DNA of 64,000 nt from Siphonodentalium dalli (GCA_032622095.1 CP136069.1:199301239-199365238), one strand, 5' to 3'. Counted from the first letter of the stretch, positions 21,081 to 34,410 are shown. Notes: a model not told the origin generated them from the letters alone. Translations and numbers: made by a program.

Positions 21081-21235
21081 CGTTATTTGTCGATCCTTTT
21101 CAGTCCTATTTTAATTTAAAAACCCAGACATTTTTGAAGTTCGGTCCGATTTGACACCAAATTAGTCAATCTTTCCTGAGTAATTTTACGGCATGCAAAT
21201 GAAAAATGATACATACTTATACAATCACTACCATT

Positions 21236-21672
21236 CGTATGACGCACGCATCGCGAACATGTATAAAATCTACCCGATACCGAACTACATTATACTGTTG
21301 TAAAGAAAAAGAAGGTAAAAATCTACCCGATACGGAACTACATTATACTGTTGTAAAGAAAAAGAAGGTAAAATCTACCCGATACGGAACTACATTATAC
21401 TGTTGTAAAGAAAAAGAAGGTAAAATCTACCCGATACGTAACTACATTATATACTGTTGTAAAGAAAAAGAAGGTAAAGTAAAATTAGCCTTCATCACAG
21501 GCTATAATATCGCTAATCTGACGCCCTCATGTCTTAATTATGACGCACGCATCGCGAGTACGTGTAAAATCTACCCGACAAGGAACTACATTATCCTGTT
21601 GTAAAGGAAAAGTTGTGAAGAAAAATTAGCCTTCATTACAGGCTAATATCGCTAATCTGACTCCCTCGTGTC
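21236..21672 (+). repeat. 52-55-bp tandem repeat with duplicated flank
   Basis: TCTACCCGATACGGAACTAC, ATTATACTGTTGTAAAG and AAAAAGAAGGTAAAA repeat four times to about 21480, and a fifth unit is at 21566-21612. The segment GACGCACGCATCGCGA precedes both blocks and TTAGCCTTCATCACAGGC follows both, so a larger duplication encloses them. The 132-codon ORF is an artefact of the repeat. Confidence 0.85.
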
Positions 21673-21673
21673 T

Positions 21674-24600
21674 AAATCCATATCTAAAACATACATGATT
21701 CCAGTGATGATCTAACCATATCTAAAACATACATGATTCCAGTGACGATCTGACCATATCTAAAACATACATGATTCCAGTGATCTAACCATATCTAAAA
21801 CATACATGATTCCAGTGATGATCTAACTATATCTAAAACATACATGATTCCAGTGATGATCTAACCATATCTAAAATAAACATGATTCCAGTGATGATCT
21901 AACCATATCTAAAACATACATGATTCCAGTGATGATCTAACCATATCTAAAATAAACATGATTCCAGTGATGATCTAACTATATCTAAAACATACATGAT
22001 TCCAGTGATGATCTAACCATATCTAAAATAAACATGATTCCAATGATGATCTAACTATATATAAAACATACATGATTCCAGTGATGATCTAACTATATCT
22101 AAAACATACATGATTCCAGTGATGATCTAACTATATCTAAAATAAACATGATTCCAGTGATGATCTAACTATATATAAAATAAACATGATTCCAGTGATG
22201 ATCTAACTATATATAAAATAAACATGATTCCAGTGATGATCTAACCATATCTAAAACATCATGATTCCAGTGATGATCTAACTATATCTAAAACAAACGT
22301 GATTCCAGTGATGATCTAACTATATCTAAAACATACATGATTCCAATGATGATCTAACTATATCTGAAACATACATGATTCCAGTGATGATCTAACTATA
22401 TCTAAAACATACATGATTCCAGTGATGATCTAACCATATCTAAAATAAACATGATTCCAGTGATGATCTAACTATATCTAAAACATACATGATTCCAGTG
22501 ATGATCTAACCATATCTAAATCAAACATGATTCCAGTGATGATCTAACCATATCTAAAATAAACATGATTCCAGTGATGATCTAACTATATCTAAAACAT
22601 ACATGATTCCAGTGATGATCTAACTATATCTAAAATAAACATGATTCCAGTGATGATCTAACTATATATAAAATAAACATGATTCCAGTGATGATCTAAC
22701 CATATCTAAAACATCATGATTCCAGTGATGATCTAACTATATCTAAAACATACATGATTCCAATGATGATCTAACTATATCTAAAACATACATGATTCCA
22801 GTGATGATCTAACTATATATAAATCAAACATGATTCCAATGATGATGATCTTACCATATCTAAAACATACATGATTCCAATGGTTATCTAACTATATCTA
22901 AAACATACATGATTCCAATGGTTATCTAACTATATCTAAAACATACATGATTCCAGTGATGATCTAACTATATCTAAAACATACATGATTCCAATGATGA
23001 TCTAACCATATCTAAAATAAACATGATTCCAGTGATGATCTAACTATATCTAAAATAAACATGATTCCAGTGATGATCTAACTATATATAAAATAAACAT
23101 GATTCCAGTGATGATCTAACCATATCTAAAACATCATGATTCCAGTGATGATCTAACTATATCTAAAACATACATGATTCCAATGATGATCTAACTATAT
23201 CTAAAACATACATGATTCCAGTGATGATCTAACTATATATAAATCAAACATGATTCCAATGATGATGATCTTACCATATCTAAAACATACATGATTCCAA
23301 TGGTTATCTAACTATATCTAAAACATACATGATTCCAGTGATGATCTAACTATATATAAATCAAACATGATTCCAATGATGATGATCTAACTATATATAA
23401 ATCAAACATGATTCCAATGATGATGATCTTACCATATCTAAAACATACATGATTCCAGTGATGATCTAACTATATATAAAACATACATGATTCCAGTGAT
23501 GATCTAACTATATCTAAAACAAACGTGATTCCAGTGATGATCTAACTATATCTAAAACATACATGATTCCAGTGATGATCTAACTATATCTAAAACATAC
23601 ATGATTCCAATGATGATGATCTTACCATATCTAAAACATACATGATTCCAATGGTTATCTAACTATATCTAAAACATACATGATTCCAGTGATGATCTAA
23701 CTATATCTAAAACAAACGTGATTCCAGTGATGATCTAACTATATCTAAAACATACATGATTCCAGTGATGATCTAACTATATCTAAAACATACATGATTC
23801 CAATGATGATGATCTTACCATATCTAAAACATACATGATTCCAATGGTTATCTAACTATATCTAAAACATACATGATTCCAGTGATGATCTAACTATATC
23901 TAAAACATACATGATTCCAATGATGATCTAACCATATCTAAAATAAACATGATTCCAGTGATGATCTAACTATATCTAAAATAAACATGATTCCAGTGAT
24001 GATCTAACTATATATAAAATAAACATGATTCCAGTGATGATCTAACCATATCTAAAACATCATGATTCCAGTGATGATCTAACTATATCTAAAACATACA
24101 TGATTCCAATGATGATCTAACTATATCTAAAACATACATGATTCCAGTGATGATCTAACTATATATAAATCAAACATGATTCCAATGATGATGATCTTAC
24201 CATATCTAAAACATACATGATTCCAATGGTTATCTAACTATATCTAAAACATACATGATTCCAGTGATGATCTAACTATATATAAATCAAACATGATTCC
24301 AATGATGATGATCTTACCATATCTAAAACATACATGATTCCAATGGTTATCTAACTATATCTAAAACATACATGATTCCAGTGATGATCTAACTATATAT
24401 AAAACATACATGATTCCAGTGATGATCTAACTATATCTAAAACAAACGTGATTCCAGTGATGATCTAACTATATCTAAAACATACATGATTCCAGTGATG
24501 ATCTAACTATATCTAAAACATACATGATTCCAGTGATGATCTAACCATATCTAAAATAAACATGATTCCAGTCATGATCTAACTATATCTAAAACATACA

Positions 24601-26637
24601 TGATTCCAGTGATGATCTAACCATATCTAAAACATACATGATTCCAGTGATGATCTAACTATATATAAAACATACATGATTCCAGTGATGATCTAACTAT
24701 ATCTAAAACAAACGTGATTCCAATGATGATCTAACTATATCTAAAACATACATGATTCCAGTGATGATCTAACTATATCTAAAACATACATGATTCCAGT
24801 GATGATCTAACCATATCTAAAATAAACATGATTCCAGTGATGATCTAACTATATCTAAAATAAACATGATTCCAGTGATGATCTAACTATATATAAAATA
24901 AACATGATTCCAGTGATGATCTAACCATATCTAAACCATCATGATTCCAGTGATGATCTAACTATATCTAAAACATACATGATTCCAATGATGATCTAAC
25001 TATATCTAAAACATACATGATTCCAGTGATGATCTAACAATATATAAATCAAACATGATTCCAATGATGATGATCTTACCATATCTAAAACATACATGAT
25101 TCCAATGGTTATCTAACTATATCTAAAACATACATGATTCCAGTGATGATCTAACTATATCTAAAACATACATGATTCCAATGATGATCTAACTATATCT
25201 AAAACATACATGATTCCAGTGATGATCTAACTATATATAAATCAAACATGATTCCAATGATGATGATCTTACCATATCTAAAACATACATGATTCCAATG
25301 GTTATCTAACTATATCTAAAACATACATGATTCCAGTGATGATCTAACTATATATAAAACATACATGATTCCAGTGATGATCTAACTATATCTAAAACAT
25401 CATGATTCCAGTGATGATCTAACTATATCTAAAACATACATGATTCCAATGATGATCTAACTATATCTAAAACATACATGATTCCAGTGATGATCTAACT
25501 ATATATAAATCAAACATGATTCCAATGATGATGATCTTACCATATCTAAAACATACATGATTCCAATGGTTATCTAACTATATCTAAAACATACATGATT
25601 CCAGTGATGATCTAACTATATCTAAAACATACATGATTCCAATGATGATCTAACTATATCTAAAACATACATGATTCCAGTGATGATCTAACTATATATA
25701 AATCAAACATGATTCCAATGATGATGATCTTACCATATCTAAAACATACATGATTCCAATGGTTATCTAACTATATCTAAAACGTACATGATTCCAGTGA
25801 TGATCTAACTATATATAAAACATACATGATTCCAGTGATGATCTAACTATATCTAAAACATACATGATTCCAGTGATGATCTAACTATATCTAAAATAAC
25901 ATGATTCCAATGATGATCTAACCATATCTAAAACATACATGATTCCAGTGATGATCTAACTATATCTAAAACAAACATGATTCCAGTGATGATCTAACTA
26001 TATCTAAATCAAACATGATTCCATCAGTGATGATCAAACTATATCTAAAATAAACATGATTCCAATGATGATGTAACTATATCTAAAACAAACATGATTC
26101 CAGTGATGATCTAACTATATATAAATCAAACATGATTCCAATGATGATGATCTTACCATATCTAAAACATACATGATTCCAATGGTTATCTAACTATATC
26201 TAAAACATACATGATTCCAGTGATGATCTAACTATATATAAAACATACATGATTCCGGTGATGATCTAACTATATCTAAAACAAACGTGATTCCAGTGAT
26301 GATCTAACTATATCTAAAACATACATGATTCCAGTGATGATCTAACTATATCTAAAATAACATGATTCCAATGATGATCTAACCATATCTAAAACATACA
26401 TGATTCCGGTGATGATCTAACTATATCTAAAACAAACATGATTCCAGTGATGATCTAACTATATCTAAATCAAACATGATTCCATCAGTGATGATCAAAC
26501 TATATCTAAAATAAACATGATTCCAATGATGATCTAACTATATCTAAAACAAACATGATTCCAGTGATGATCTAACTATATCTAAAATAAACATGATTCC
26601 AGTGATGATCTGACTATATCTAAAACATAAATGATTT
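21674..26637 (+). repeat. 38-bp satellite, ~5 kb, with higher-order structure
   Basis: The unit is about 38 bp: CTAACTATATCTAAAACA, TACATGATTCCAGTGATGAT. About 130 units fit. Recurrent variants (AAATAAACATG, AAATCAAACATG, AAACAAACGTG, CAATGATGATGATCTTACC, CAATGGTTATC, and a 35-bp AAACATCATG form) appear in fixed order. The block 22615-22917 is repeated almost base for base at 23035-23337, a 420-bp shift equal to 11 units, and a similar series begins again near 23890. These are higher-order repeats made by unequal exchange. Confidence 0.95.
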
Positions 26638-26969
26638 TGATACATTGTGTAATAGCCCCATTGCTGTGTTCCTTTAATTATTACTTGTATAATGGGTTTC
26701 ACACGAACGCGAGAAAAATCACAGCTTCTGACTGCAACGAAAATATTATTGGAACTAATTCAATATATTAATGTCATACCCGACATGCCTAATCAAATAG
26801 CAATGGACCATATGCATAATTGCCTAACTATTAGGATGTCATCGTGGGTGATAATTGCGACATTGATGCGGTTACAGATGTGGAAAAAACATCAACATTG
26901 TCTCTCCACTTTGTCTTTTTCTGATTCAGCGATCTGGATAGCTCATGTTGCATCTTGGGGCATCATGTG
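26638..26969. other. No recognised feature
   Basis: Mixed-composition DNA next to the satellite. The 116-codon + strand ORF (26692-27042) has no recognisable motif, and its last third overlaps repeat R5, so it is not annotated as a gene. Confidence 0.4.
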
Positions 26970-27165
26970 GGGAAACGGAAGAGAGGAGTCCTTGTTGGTG
27001 AACCAGCTAATCTCCCTTTGTCGACGCAATTATTCCAATTAAAAGTAATTATCTGTCCTTAATTCCCATGAGCTCTGATGCAGAACGACGAATATTAGAT
27101 GCATATCTCACATATGGTGTCATACTTCATTTGACAGCTCCCATTTTAAATCAACTAAAACATGA
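26970..27165 (+). repeat. Interspersed repeat R5, copy 1
   Basis: CCAGCTAATCTCCCTTTGTC, CGACGCAATTATTCCAATTA, AAAGTAATTATCTGTCC and GATGCAGAACGACGAATA recur in order at 29825-30020 and 33810-34000. Length is about 200 bp. No terminal structure is visible. Confidence 0.8.
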
Positions 27166-27404
27166 ACACAATATTGTTTAAAAATGGAACACTTTAAATC
27201 CCGCCAACACAAGACATTTAAACGTTCGTGTCTCATGGATAATTCGAACCCAAAAGTATGTAATCATAATTCAGTAAGAGTATATATAAGTTATCGAAAA
27301 ACATACCTGCGGGGAAGATTTCCGTACACACGAAAAACCATCAGGTAAAAACAAGTTGCGAACTTGAAGAACGAAAATAAAATACCAAATAGAAGGGTGT
27401 GACT

Positions 27405-28690
27405 AAACACCGCCCGGACCGCCCCTGTGGAGTATAGGGGTGATTTCAGTGGCAATATCTGTGCGGCAGTGTCATGGAAGTCCACCCACGCACGGACATG
27501 GGTCTCGGTCACACAGAAGTGCCGCTATTAACCCTCAAAATGCCGCCATCGGCGAATTATATGTTCGCCGCGAATGAAGCTAACAGCCCGGACCGCCCCT
27601 GTGGTGTCTAGGGGTGATTTAAGAGGCAATATCTGTGCGGTAGTGTCATGGAAATCCACCCACGCACGGATAGCGGTCTCGGTCACACAGAAGTGTCGCT
27701 ATTAACCCTGAAAATGCCGCCCGCGAATGCATTAAGCTAACAGCCCGGACCGCCCCTGTGGTGTCTATAGGGGTTATTTTAGTGCCCATAACCGTGCGGT
27801 GTGTTATATAAATCCATCGATATGCGCACGGTGGTCACGACCAAACAGAAGTGGCGATATTAACCCATAATTTGCCAGATTCAGCCAGAATTACAAATGT
27901 GTGCCCCCAATAACAAGACTCGCAGCCCGGACCCCCGTATCGCCCTCGTACCGATAATAACATATATATATGTGTAGCTGAACTACCATCGACCACATTC
28001 ACGAAGAAACAAGGGCGAATCGCCCACCAAAGCCTGGCAATTAACCCCCAAAATGCTGCCGTCGCCAAATATGTTTAACGCTATAACGAAAGTAACAGCC
28101 CGGACCGCCCCTGTTGCGTATAGGGGTGATTTTAGTGGTCATATATGTGCGTGGGTGTCATGGAAATCCGCATACGCACGGATGGTGGTCACGGCCAAAC
28201 AGAAGTGCCGATATTAACACATAAACTTGCCAGATTCAGCCATAATTACAATATTGTGCCCGCTATAACAAGACTCGCAGCCCTGACCCCCGTAATGCCC
28301 TCGTACAGCTAATAACTCCTTACATACATGTTGCGGAACTACCCTCGACTACACTCACGAAGAAACAAGGGCGAATCGCCGACCAAAGCCTGGCAATTAA
28401 CCCCCAAAAACGCCGCCATCGCCGAATATGTTTACGTTAACGATGGTAACAGACCGGACTGCCCCTGTTGCGTCTGTAGGGGCGATTTTAATGGCCATAT
28501 CTGTGCGTGGTGTCATCGAAACCCACATACGCACGGACGGTGGTCACGGCCAAACAGAAGTGCTGATATTAACACATAAACTTGCCAGATTCAGCCAGAA
28601 TTACAGTATTGTGCCCGCTATAACAAGACTCGCAGCCCGGACCGCCGTAATACCCTCGTATAGCTATAATAACTCCTTACATACATGTTG
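27405..28690 (+). repeat. GC-richer tandem array, 150-180-bp units in pairs
   Basis: CAGCCCGGACCGCCCCTGT, GTATAGGGGTGATTTTAGTGG, CCACGCACGGA and CAGAAGTG(C/T)CG recur about eight times (near 27411, 27588, 27740, 27925, 28095, 28270, 28450, 28635). From 27740 on, two unit types alternate, giving a dimer period of about 355 bp. CpG content stands out from the AT-rich surroundings. The last unit runs into a type B MITE end (28690). Confidence 0.85.
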
Positions 28691-28748
28691 CATTGGCACA
28701 GGGTAAAACAAATCCCGACTTACGACTGGATTTGATATGGCGGGTCAC
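28690..28748 (+). mobile_element. Type B MITE, right end only
   Basis: CATTGGCACAGGGTAAAAC, CCCGACTTACGACTGG and TTTGATATGGCGGGTCACAT form the right end of a type B element with everything to the left lost. Confidence 0.8.
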
Positions 28749-28875
28749 ATATTATATACAGATAGAACGAGCCCCAATATAGTATTTAAGTTATCAAAGG
28801 GACTTATACATCATAACTCTGGAGGTGAACCTTTACCTAAGGCTATAGCATGCACATGCCATTAAGGCCAGTGAA

Positions 28876-29321
28876 TATGTGACCCGCCATATCAAACCCA
28901 GTCGTAAGTCGGGATTTTTTTTACCCTGTGCCAATGCATTCTCTTATATATGCGAGTCGACCATAGGACGCATATATAAGAGAATGCATTGGCCTAACAA
29001 ATTTTTACAATTTTAATAATTTTTTCTTGTATTCTTTAACAATTTTATAATTTCACCCAGACAAACATGAGCAGACGACACTCTTCTATATGCTTCTATA
29101 TATGTGTGGGGCTCCCCGCAGGGTAATGGATGTTTTTTATTTTATGTCCTAAAAATTGTAAGAAACATTTATTTAAAAAAAATGATAAAAAATTGTTAGG
29201 CCAATGCATTCTCTTATATATGCGAGGCGACCTATGGTCGACTCGCATATATAAGAGAATGCATTGGCACAGGGTAAAAAAAATCCCGACTTACGACTGG
29301 ATTTGATATGGCGGGTCACAT
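28876..29321 (+). mobile_element. Core-hairpin MITE, type B
   Basis: The termini are ATGTGACCCGCCATATCAAA and TTTGATATGGCGGGTCACAT with inner GTCGTAAGTCGGGATTTTTT. The first hairpin (about 28929-28996) has a short deletion at its tip; the second (about 29199-29267) is intact. Between them are the AT spacer, CACCCAGACAAACATGAGC, TGTGTGGGGCTCCCCGCAGG and TTTTATGTCCTAAAAATTG. Confidence 0.9.
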
Positions 29322-29819
29322 ATGTTCGCTCGATCCTTTCGTGTTGATGATATTAGGTTCTAATACATCATACGTCTTTGAAGCGTCTATAATACTAGGA
29401 AACCTAATATTTCCCCAAAATAGCATGCACACGCAATACACCATGACGGAAACCTCGAGCTAAACGCTCTTTATTAATTGCCAACAGTCATGGAATACTA
29501 ATGCAAAACGCTCTTTATATATTACTGTAATGTGAATAGTACTTCATATCATACTCCAAATAGACTTATTTCCAATCTGAGACATAATTTTAGAAGCCGT
29601 GTATAAATGATGTTAATGCCATCTGCTCTGCTTCTGTTGACAAATATTCTAAACGCCTGTTATAATTAATAATTAATAAACGGTCACTTTCCAAATTTCC
29701 CTAATAACCAAGTAACTTTTTTGCTTTCACCTTGTTCGGGGAGTGTGAAAATAGATGACATACATGCACACGGTTGGACTATATATATGTATATATTAAT
29801 GATGTGACACTGTAAAGTC
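29322..29819. other. No recognised gene; two AACGCTCTTTAT motifs
   Basis: AT-rich DNA. The motif AACGCTCTTTAT occurs near 29464 and 29507 and recurs through the second half of the window. Confidence 0.4.
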
Positions 29820-29824
29820 GTGTC

Positions 29825-30020
29825 AAGAAACGGAAGAGAGAAGGCCTTGTTAAACTGAACCAGCTAATCTCCCTTTGTCGACGCAATTATTCCAATTAAA
29901 AGTAATTATCTGCCCTTAATTCCCATGAGCACTGATGCAGAACGACGAACATCATATCCATATCTCACATATGGTGTCACACTTCATTTGAAGCGCCACA
30001 ACTCGGGTTTTAAATCCACT
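29825..30020 (+). repeat. Interspersed repeat R5, copy 2
   Basis: This matches 26970-27165 from GAAACGGAAGAGAG through CACATATGGTGTCACACTTC. Confidence 0.8.
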
Positions 30021-30227
30021 AAGGAAAATCGATTTTTGTTAAAATGATGACCAAACGTTAAAACGTGTGTGCCTCAGTTTTAACCTATATAGTAATTGTT
30101 TTTATCTTGTTCCTGTGATACAAAGGTTGAAAACTTAAAGCGGTGTGGAACAGTTTGCTAGGGCGATGAAATTTAAATACAGAATAAAGTATTAATTTTC
30201 ATAAATTTCACACCAAATTGGCAGCAT

Positions 30228-30865
30228 TTTCATTATGACTATATTATTGAGTTACTCTCATTGGCGGAAACATTTCATTATGAATATAATATTGAGTTAC
30301 TCTCATTGGCGGAAACGTTACCATTATGACTATATTATTGAGTATACTCTCATTGGCGGAAACATTTCATTATGAATATAATATTGAGTTACTCTCATTG
30401 GGGGAACATTTCCATTATGGCTATATTATTGAGTTACTCTCATCGGTGAAAACATTTCCATTATGACTATAATATTGAGTTATACTGTCATTGGTGGAAA
30501 CATTACCATTATGAATATAATATTCAGTTACTTTCGTTGGCGGAAACATTTCCATTATGAATATAATATTGAGTTACTCTCATTGGCGGAAACGTTACCA
30601 TTATGACTATAATATTGAGTTACTCTCATTGGCGGAAAAATTACCATTATGAATATAATATTGAGTTACTCTCATTGGCGGAAACATTACCATTATGAAT
30701 ATAATATTGAGTTACTTTCATTGGCGGAAACATAATCATTATGAATAAAATACTAAGTTACTTTCATTGGCGGAAACATTTCCGTTATGAATATAATATT
30801 GAGTTACTTTCATTGGCGCAAACATCATTTCCATTATGAATATAATATTGAGTCACTGTCATAGA
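30228..30865 (+). repeat. 46-bp tandem repeat, about 13-14 units
   Basis: The units are CATTATGAATATAATATTG, AGTTACTCTCATTGGCGG and AAACATTT, with CTATATTATTG alternates and one- to three-base length changes. Isolated related pieces (TCACTCTCAGTGGCGAGAT at 37005 and CAACTCTCGTTGGTGGAG at 45492) suggest an older dispersed source. Confidence 0.9.
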
Positions 30866-31513
30866 CGGACACATTTCATTTATTTCTGCCGGCAAACATT
30901 TAGTCCCGAATTAATAAGTAGGCATTTGCAGATGAACGTAATAAAGTCGTTGTGTTTTGAAATGGCACGATAGGCGTAGCTGAAAATTTGGGTAATATTA
31001 GTTGAATGCCAAATTATTTCAGTGGGTAAAGTATCTGGGTACGCACTTATCAGTTTTCTTCACATGTAATAATTAGAGGATATTACTTGGTGTGCATGTT
31101 TGATATTACCCCCGATATCAGCCCGAGGTAAATAATATCAAACCAACCAAGTATTATCCTATTTATTAATTAGATCGCCTCTTAGTATACTCTACTCTTT
31201 CAAACGAGTAACGCATATAACACAAATATGTGTTTACACATTAGTTAGCACAATCGGAACACACTCCACCCGAATTGTTCGCTTAAGATGGAAGTTGAAA
31301 TGTCTCGTTTCGACGAGTTTGTGCCGAATGTCATTAGCAGTGAGAGTATACGCATGTCGTAAAACTATATTACTCGGATTTGTTATGTCGTGGAACCATA
31401 TTACTCGGATTGGCGATGTCGTAAAATGATATTACTCGATTTAAGGTCAAATTGAAGCGATATTCACCTAGTTCGATAACAAGCAGTCATATCTAATTAA
31501 TAAGCGCATATAA
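30866..31513. other. No recognised gene
   Basis: A short inverted pair ATTACTTGGTGTGCATGTTTG / CAAACCAACCAAGTATTA-like (31083-31160) encloses GATATCAGCCCGAGG. Near 31355-31440, TTACTCGGATTTGTTATGTCG recurs twice in variant form. Nothing else was seen. Confidence 0.4.
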
Positions 31514-31974
31514 TATGTGACCCGCCATATCAAATCCAGTCGTAAGTCGGGATTTTTTTACCCTGTGCCAATGCATTCTCTTATATATGCGAGTCGACCA
31601 TAGGTCGCTCGCATATATAAGAGAATGCATTGGCTTAACAATTTTTTATCATGTTTTTTAAATAAATGTTTCTTACAATTTTTAGGACATAAAATAAAAA
31701 AACATCCATTACCCTGCAGGGAGCCCCACACATATATAGAGCACATAGCAGAGTGTCGTCTGCTAATGTTTGTCTGGGGCTCTGTATGGGTGAAATTATA
31801 AAATTGTTAAAGAATACAAGAACAAATTATTAAAATTGTAAAAAATTGTTAGGCCAACGCATTCTCTTATATATGCGAGGCGACCTATGGTCGACTCGCA
31901 TATATAAGAGAATGCATTGGCACAGGGTAAAAAAAATCCCGACTTCCGACTGGATTTGATATGGCGGGTCACAT
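31514..31974 (+). mobile_element. Core-hairpin MITE, type B
   Basis: It has the same plan as 28876-29321, but the internal segment between the hairpins is inverted: GACATAAAATAAAAAAACAT comes first, then CTCTGTATGGGTGAAATT. The hairpins are at about 31567-31634 and 31853-31920. Confidence 0.9.
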
Positions 31975-32397
31975 AATGTCTTTAATGATGTGCTATATTA
32001 TCAATTAAGAAATAAAAACATGCGCCATCTTTCTCAACGGAATGTAACAATAAAGAGCATTAGTTGTTACATGTCTCGTGATATGGTAATAATAAAGAGC
32101 GTTATGTCAATACCGTATGAAGAAACAGACGAGATGACGCTTAATTATATGCCCTTAATTTGAAGCGTCATAGCTCGTGTCTCGAATCATCCACAACATT
32201 AACATATCGTTTGAAAAGGGAACAGTTTAAAGGGATGGCTAAACACTAAAACTTTAATACCCCAGTTTTAACCTTGTACAATTCTTTATTTTAATAATTT
32301 TCCTGTGATAAAATAAATGAAAGTGTCACTGACACTGTAGCTCAACATGGGAAGGGGTTATTTTTTTCTGAGCAATGAATGGAATGATAAAAAGTAA
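31975..32397. other. No recognised gene
   Basis: AT-rich, with AATAAAGAGC motifs near 32050 and 32092 and a weak match to the end of repeat R5 near 32150 (TTTGAAGCGTCATAGCTCG). Confidence 0.4.
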
Positions 32398-33445
32398 AGT
32401 AGAGGTCACCCCGAAGATCTATATATATGAAGTTTAGTGATGACCGGACGAGGGGTGTGGTCTGTATGGTGCGCCCAATGATTTAGTCACACAAAGAGAA
32501 AATTCCAATATGGCCACTGGGGGTAGGAGGCTCCCATCTAGACTCTAGAGGTCACTCCGAAGATCCACATGAAGTTTAGTGATGAGCAGATGGGGGGTGT
32601 GGTCTTAGGGTGCGCCAAATGATTTAGTCGTACAAAGAGTAAATTCCAAGATAGCCACTGGCGGCCATGTTTTTCAACGAATTGCTGTCAAGATAGGAGG
32701 CTCCCACCTAGAGGTCACCCCGAAAACCCATATGAAGTTTGGTGATCATCAGATGAGGAATGTGGTATGTAGGGTGTGCCAAAGGATTTATTCATGCAAA
32801 GAGTAAAATCCAAGATGGCTGCCAGCGGCCATGTTTTTTATCGAAAATTATTCAAATTTGACAGCTCCCATCTAGAGTTGATTCTAAACATGCCTGTAAA
32901 TTTTCAAATCAATTCTCCCATAAAAGCGGGCTGCGAGGTGTGCCGACGGATTCAAATTTGAAATCCAAATTGGCTGCTGGTGGTCAAAATATGAGGCTCC
33001 CATCTAGAGGTCAACCCGAAAATACATTTGAAGTTTGGTGATGATCGGATAAGGAATGTGGTCTGTAGGGTGTGCCAAAGGATTTAGTCATGCAAAGATT
33101 AAAATCCAAGATGGCCGCCGGCAGCCACGTTTTTCATCGAAAATCATTCAAATACGATAGCTCCCATCTACAGGTGATCACAATCGTTCCTGCAAAATTT
33201 TAAAATGATCTGGCCACATAAATACGGGCTGTATGATGTGCCGATGGATTCGAAATTTGAAATCGAAGATGGCTGCTGGCGGTTGTTTTTCATCAAAATT
33301 CGGAGAAACTCAATAGCTCCCATCTACAGGTCACACTGAAGCTATATGTGAAGTTTAGTGAAGATCGGATAAGGGATGCGGCATGAGGGGCATGTCGAAG
33401 GAAATTGTTGAAGCACAGACGGAGGGGGGACGACGGATGCCAACC
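32398..33445 (+). repeat. Irregular tandem repeat, ~4-6 long units
   Basis: Units carry GGCTCCCATCTAGAGGTCA, CCCGAAGATC, TGAAGTTTAGTGATGA, GGGGTGTGGTCTGTAGGGTG, GATTTAGTC, CAAAGAGTAAA and CCAAGATGGCCGCCGGC. Unit length varies from about 130 to 300 bp. The final unit runs into GGGACGACGGATGCCAACCC and CAATAGCTCA, an edge resembling common dispersed repeats of aquatic invertebrates. Confidence 0.8.
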
Positions 33446-33809
33446 CATGGCAATAGCTCAAACTTTACATTGTAATGTTGATCTAAAAAGGTTGATAATT
33501 AAATGACTTACACGTGAATTGACTATATACATAGGAAACACTTTGTGAAGCGATATGAGGATTTGCGACGGAGATAGCCGGACAACCGGTGGAGGAATTA
33601 TTTATTTATTTCTCGGCTTATTTATTACGTGATAGTTATGGGACTTGGATCATTGTGTTGATAATATGGGTGGCTGTCAGATAGTGTTTTGTTGTGTTCA
33701 GCAGCATAGCAATCCTTTAAGAATGATAAACAGAGTACCTCTTTCTCCGCAGTGTGTAATCAAAGAGCGTTGCTGAAATATCATGTGAAGAAAAGGCAGA
33801 GATGAGACT

Positions 33810-34000
33810 TTGTTACGGAACTAGCTAATCTGCATTAATTTTGTCGACGCACTTATCCCAATTAAAAGTAATTATCTGTCCTTAATTCCCATGAGATCTG
33901 ATGCAGAGCGACGAATACTAGATCTATATCTCACATATGGTGTCATACCTCATTTGAAGCGGGACAGCTCCTGTCTCAAATCCACTATAACATTAGCAAA
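33810..34000 (+). repeat. Interspersed repeat R5, copy 3
   Basis: It matches the other copies from GGAACTAGCTAATCTGC to TTTGAAGCGGGACAGCTCC. The 67-codon ORF at 33891-34094 overlaps it and is not a gene. Confidence 0.75.
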
Positions 34001-34204
34001 TTATTTGAAAGTGGGGAACTTTAAAGTCCCACATGATATTCAAGTCGGCGATTATATATATTTTCCAAGACGCCAATGTGCAGTTTATTCATAATCGTAT
34101 GGAACAATCATAAACGTTGTCGTAAAATATTGGTAAAAAAATATTCTCCGCCAAGAGTTGCCATGCAATCAATCAAGAACGACCGGAGGAAAATTACCCC
34201 TGTC

Positions 34205-34385
34205 TATATAGAGGTTATTATCCCCCACAAACTAAGTTTGGCGGTGGGTATTGAAATTGGTTCACTGCATCTGTCCGTCCGTCCGTCCGATCCGTCCGCC
34301 CGTCCGTCCGTCTGGACATCCGTAACAACTTTGCCCAGCATCAATGAGTGTTTTGCGATCATCAAACTTTAGGCACCCAATAATC
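34205..34385 (+). repeat. Dispersed repeat with CCGT microsatellite
   Basis: GAGGTTATTATCCCCCAC, ATTGGTTCACTGCATCTGTC, a (CCGT)n run at about 34270-34312 and CATCCGTAACAACTTTGCC have the layout of short dispersed elements with an internal tetranucleotide tract. Confidence 0.55.
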
Positions 34386-34410
34386 AATGTGACGTCATCT
34401 CAGTTTGGCT

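Noticed and set aside
20617-21154. His-, Ser- and Ile-rich ORFs
   Set aside because: They are translations of a degenerate CAT trinucleotide tract in several frames.
26692-27042. 116-codon ORF beside the 38-bp satellite
   Set aside because: No motif recognised and its end overlaps repeat R5, whose other copies do not keep the frame.
28328-28706. Cys-rich ORF with a CPCCVC-like zinc-finger look
   Set aside because: It lies inside the tandem array at 27405-28690 and is not kept in the other units.
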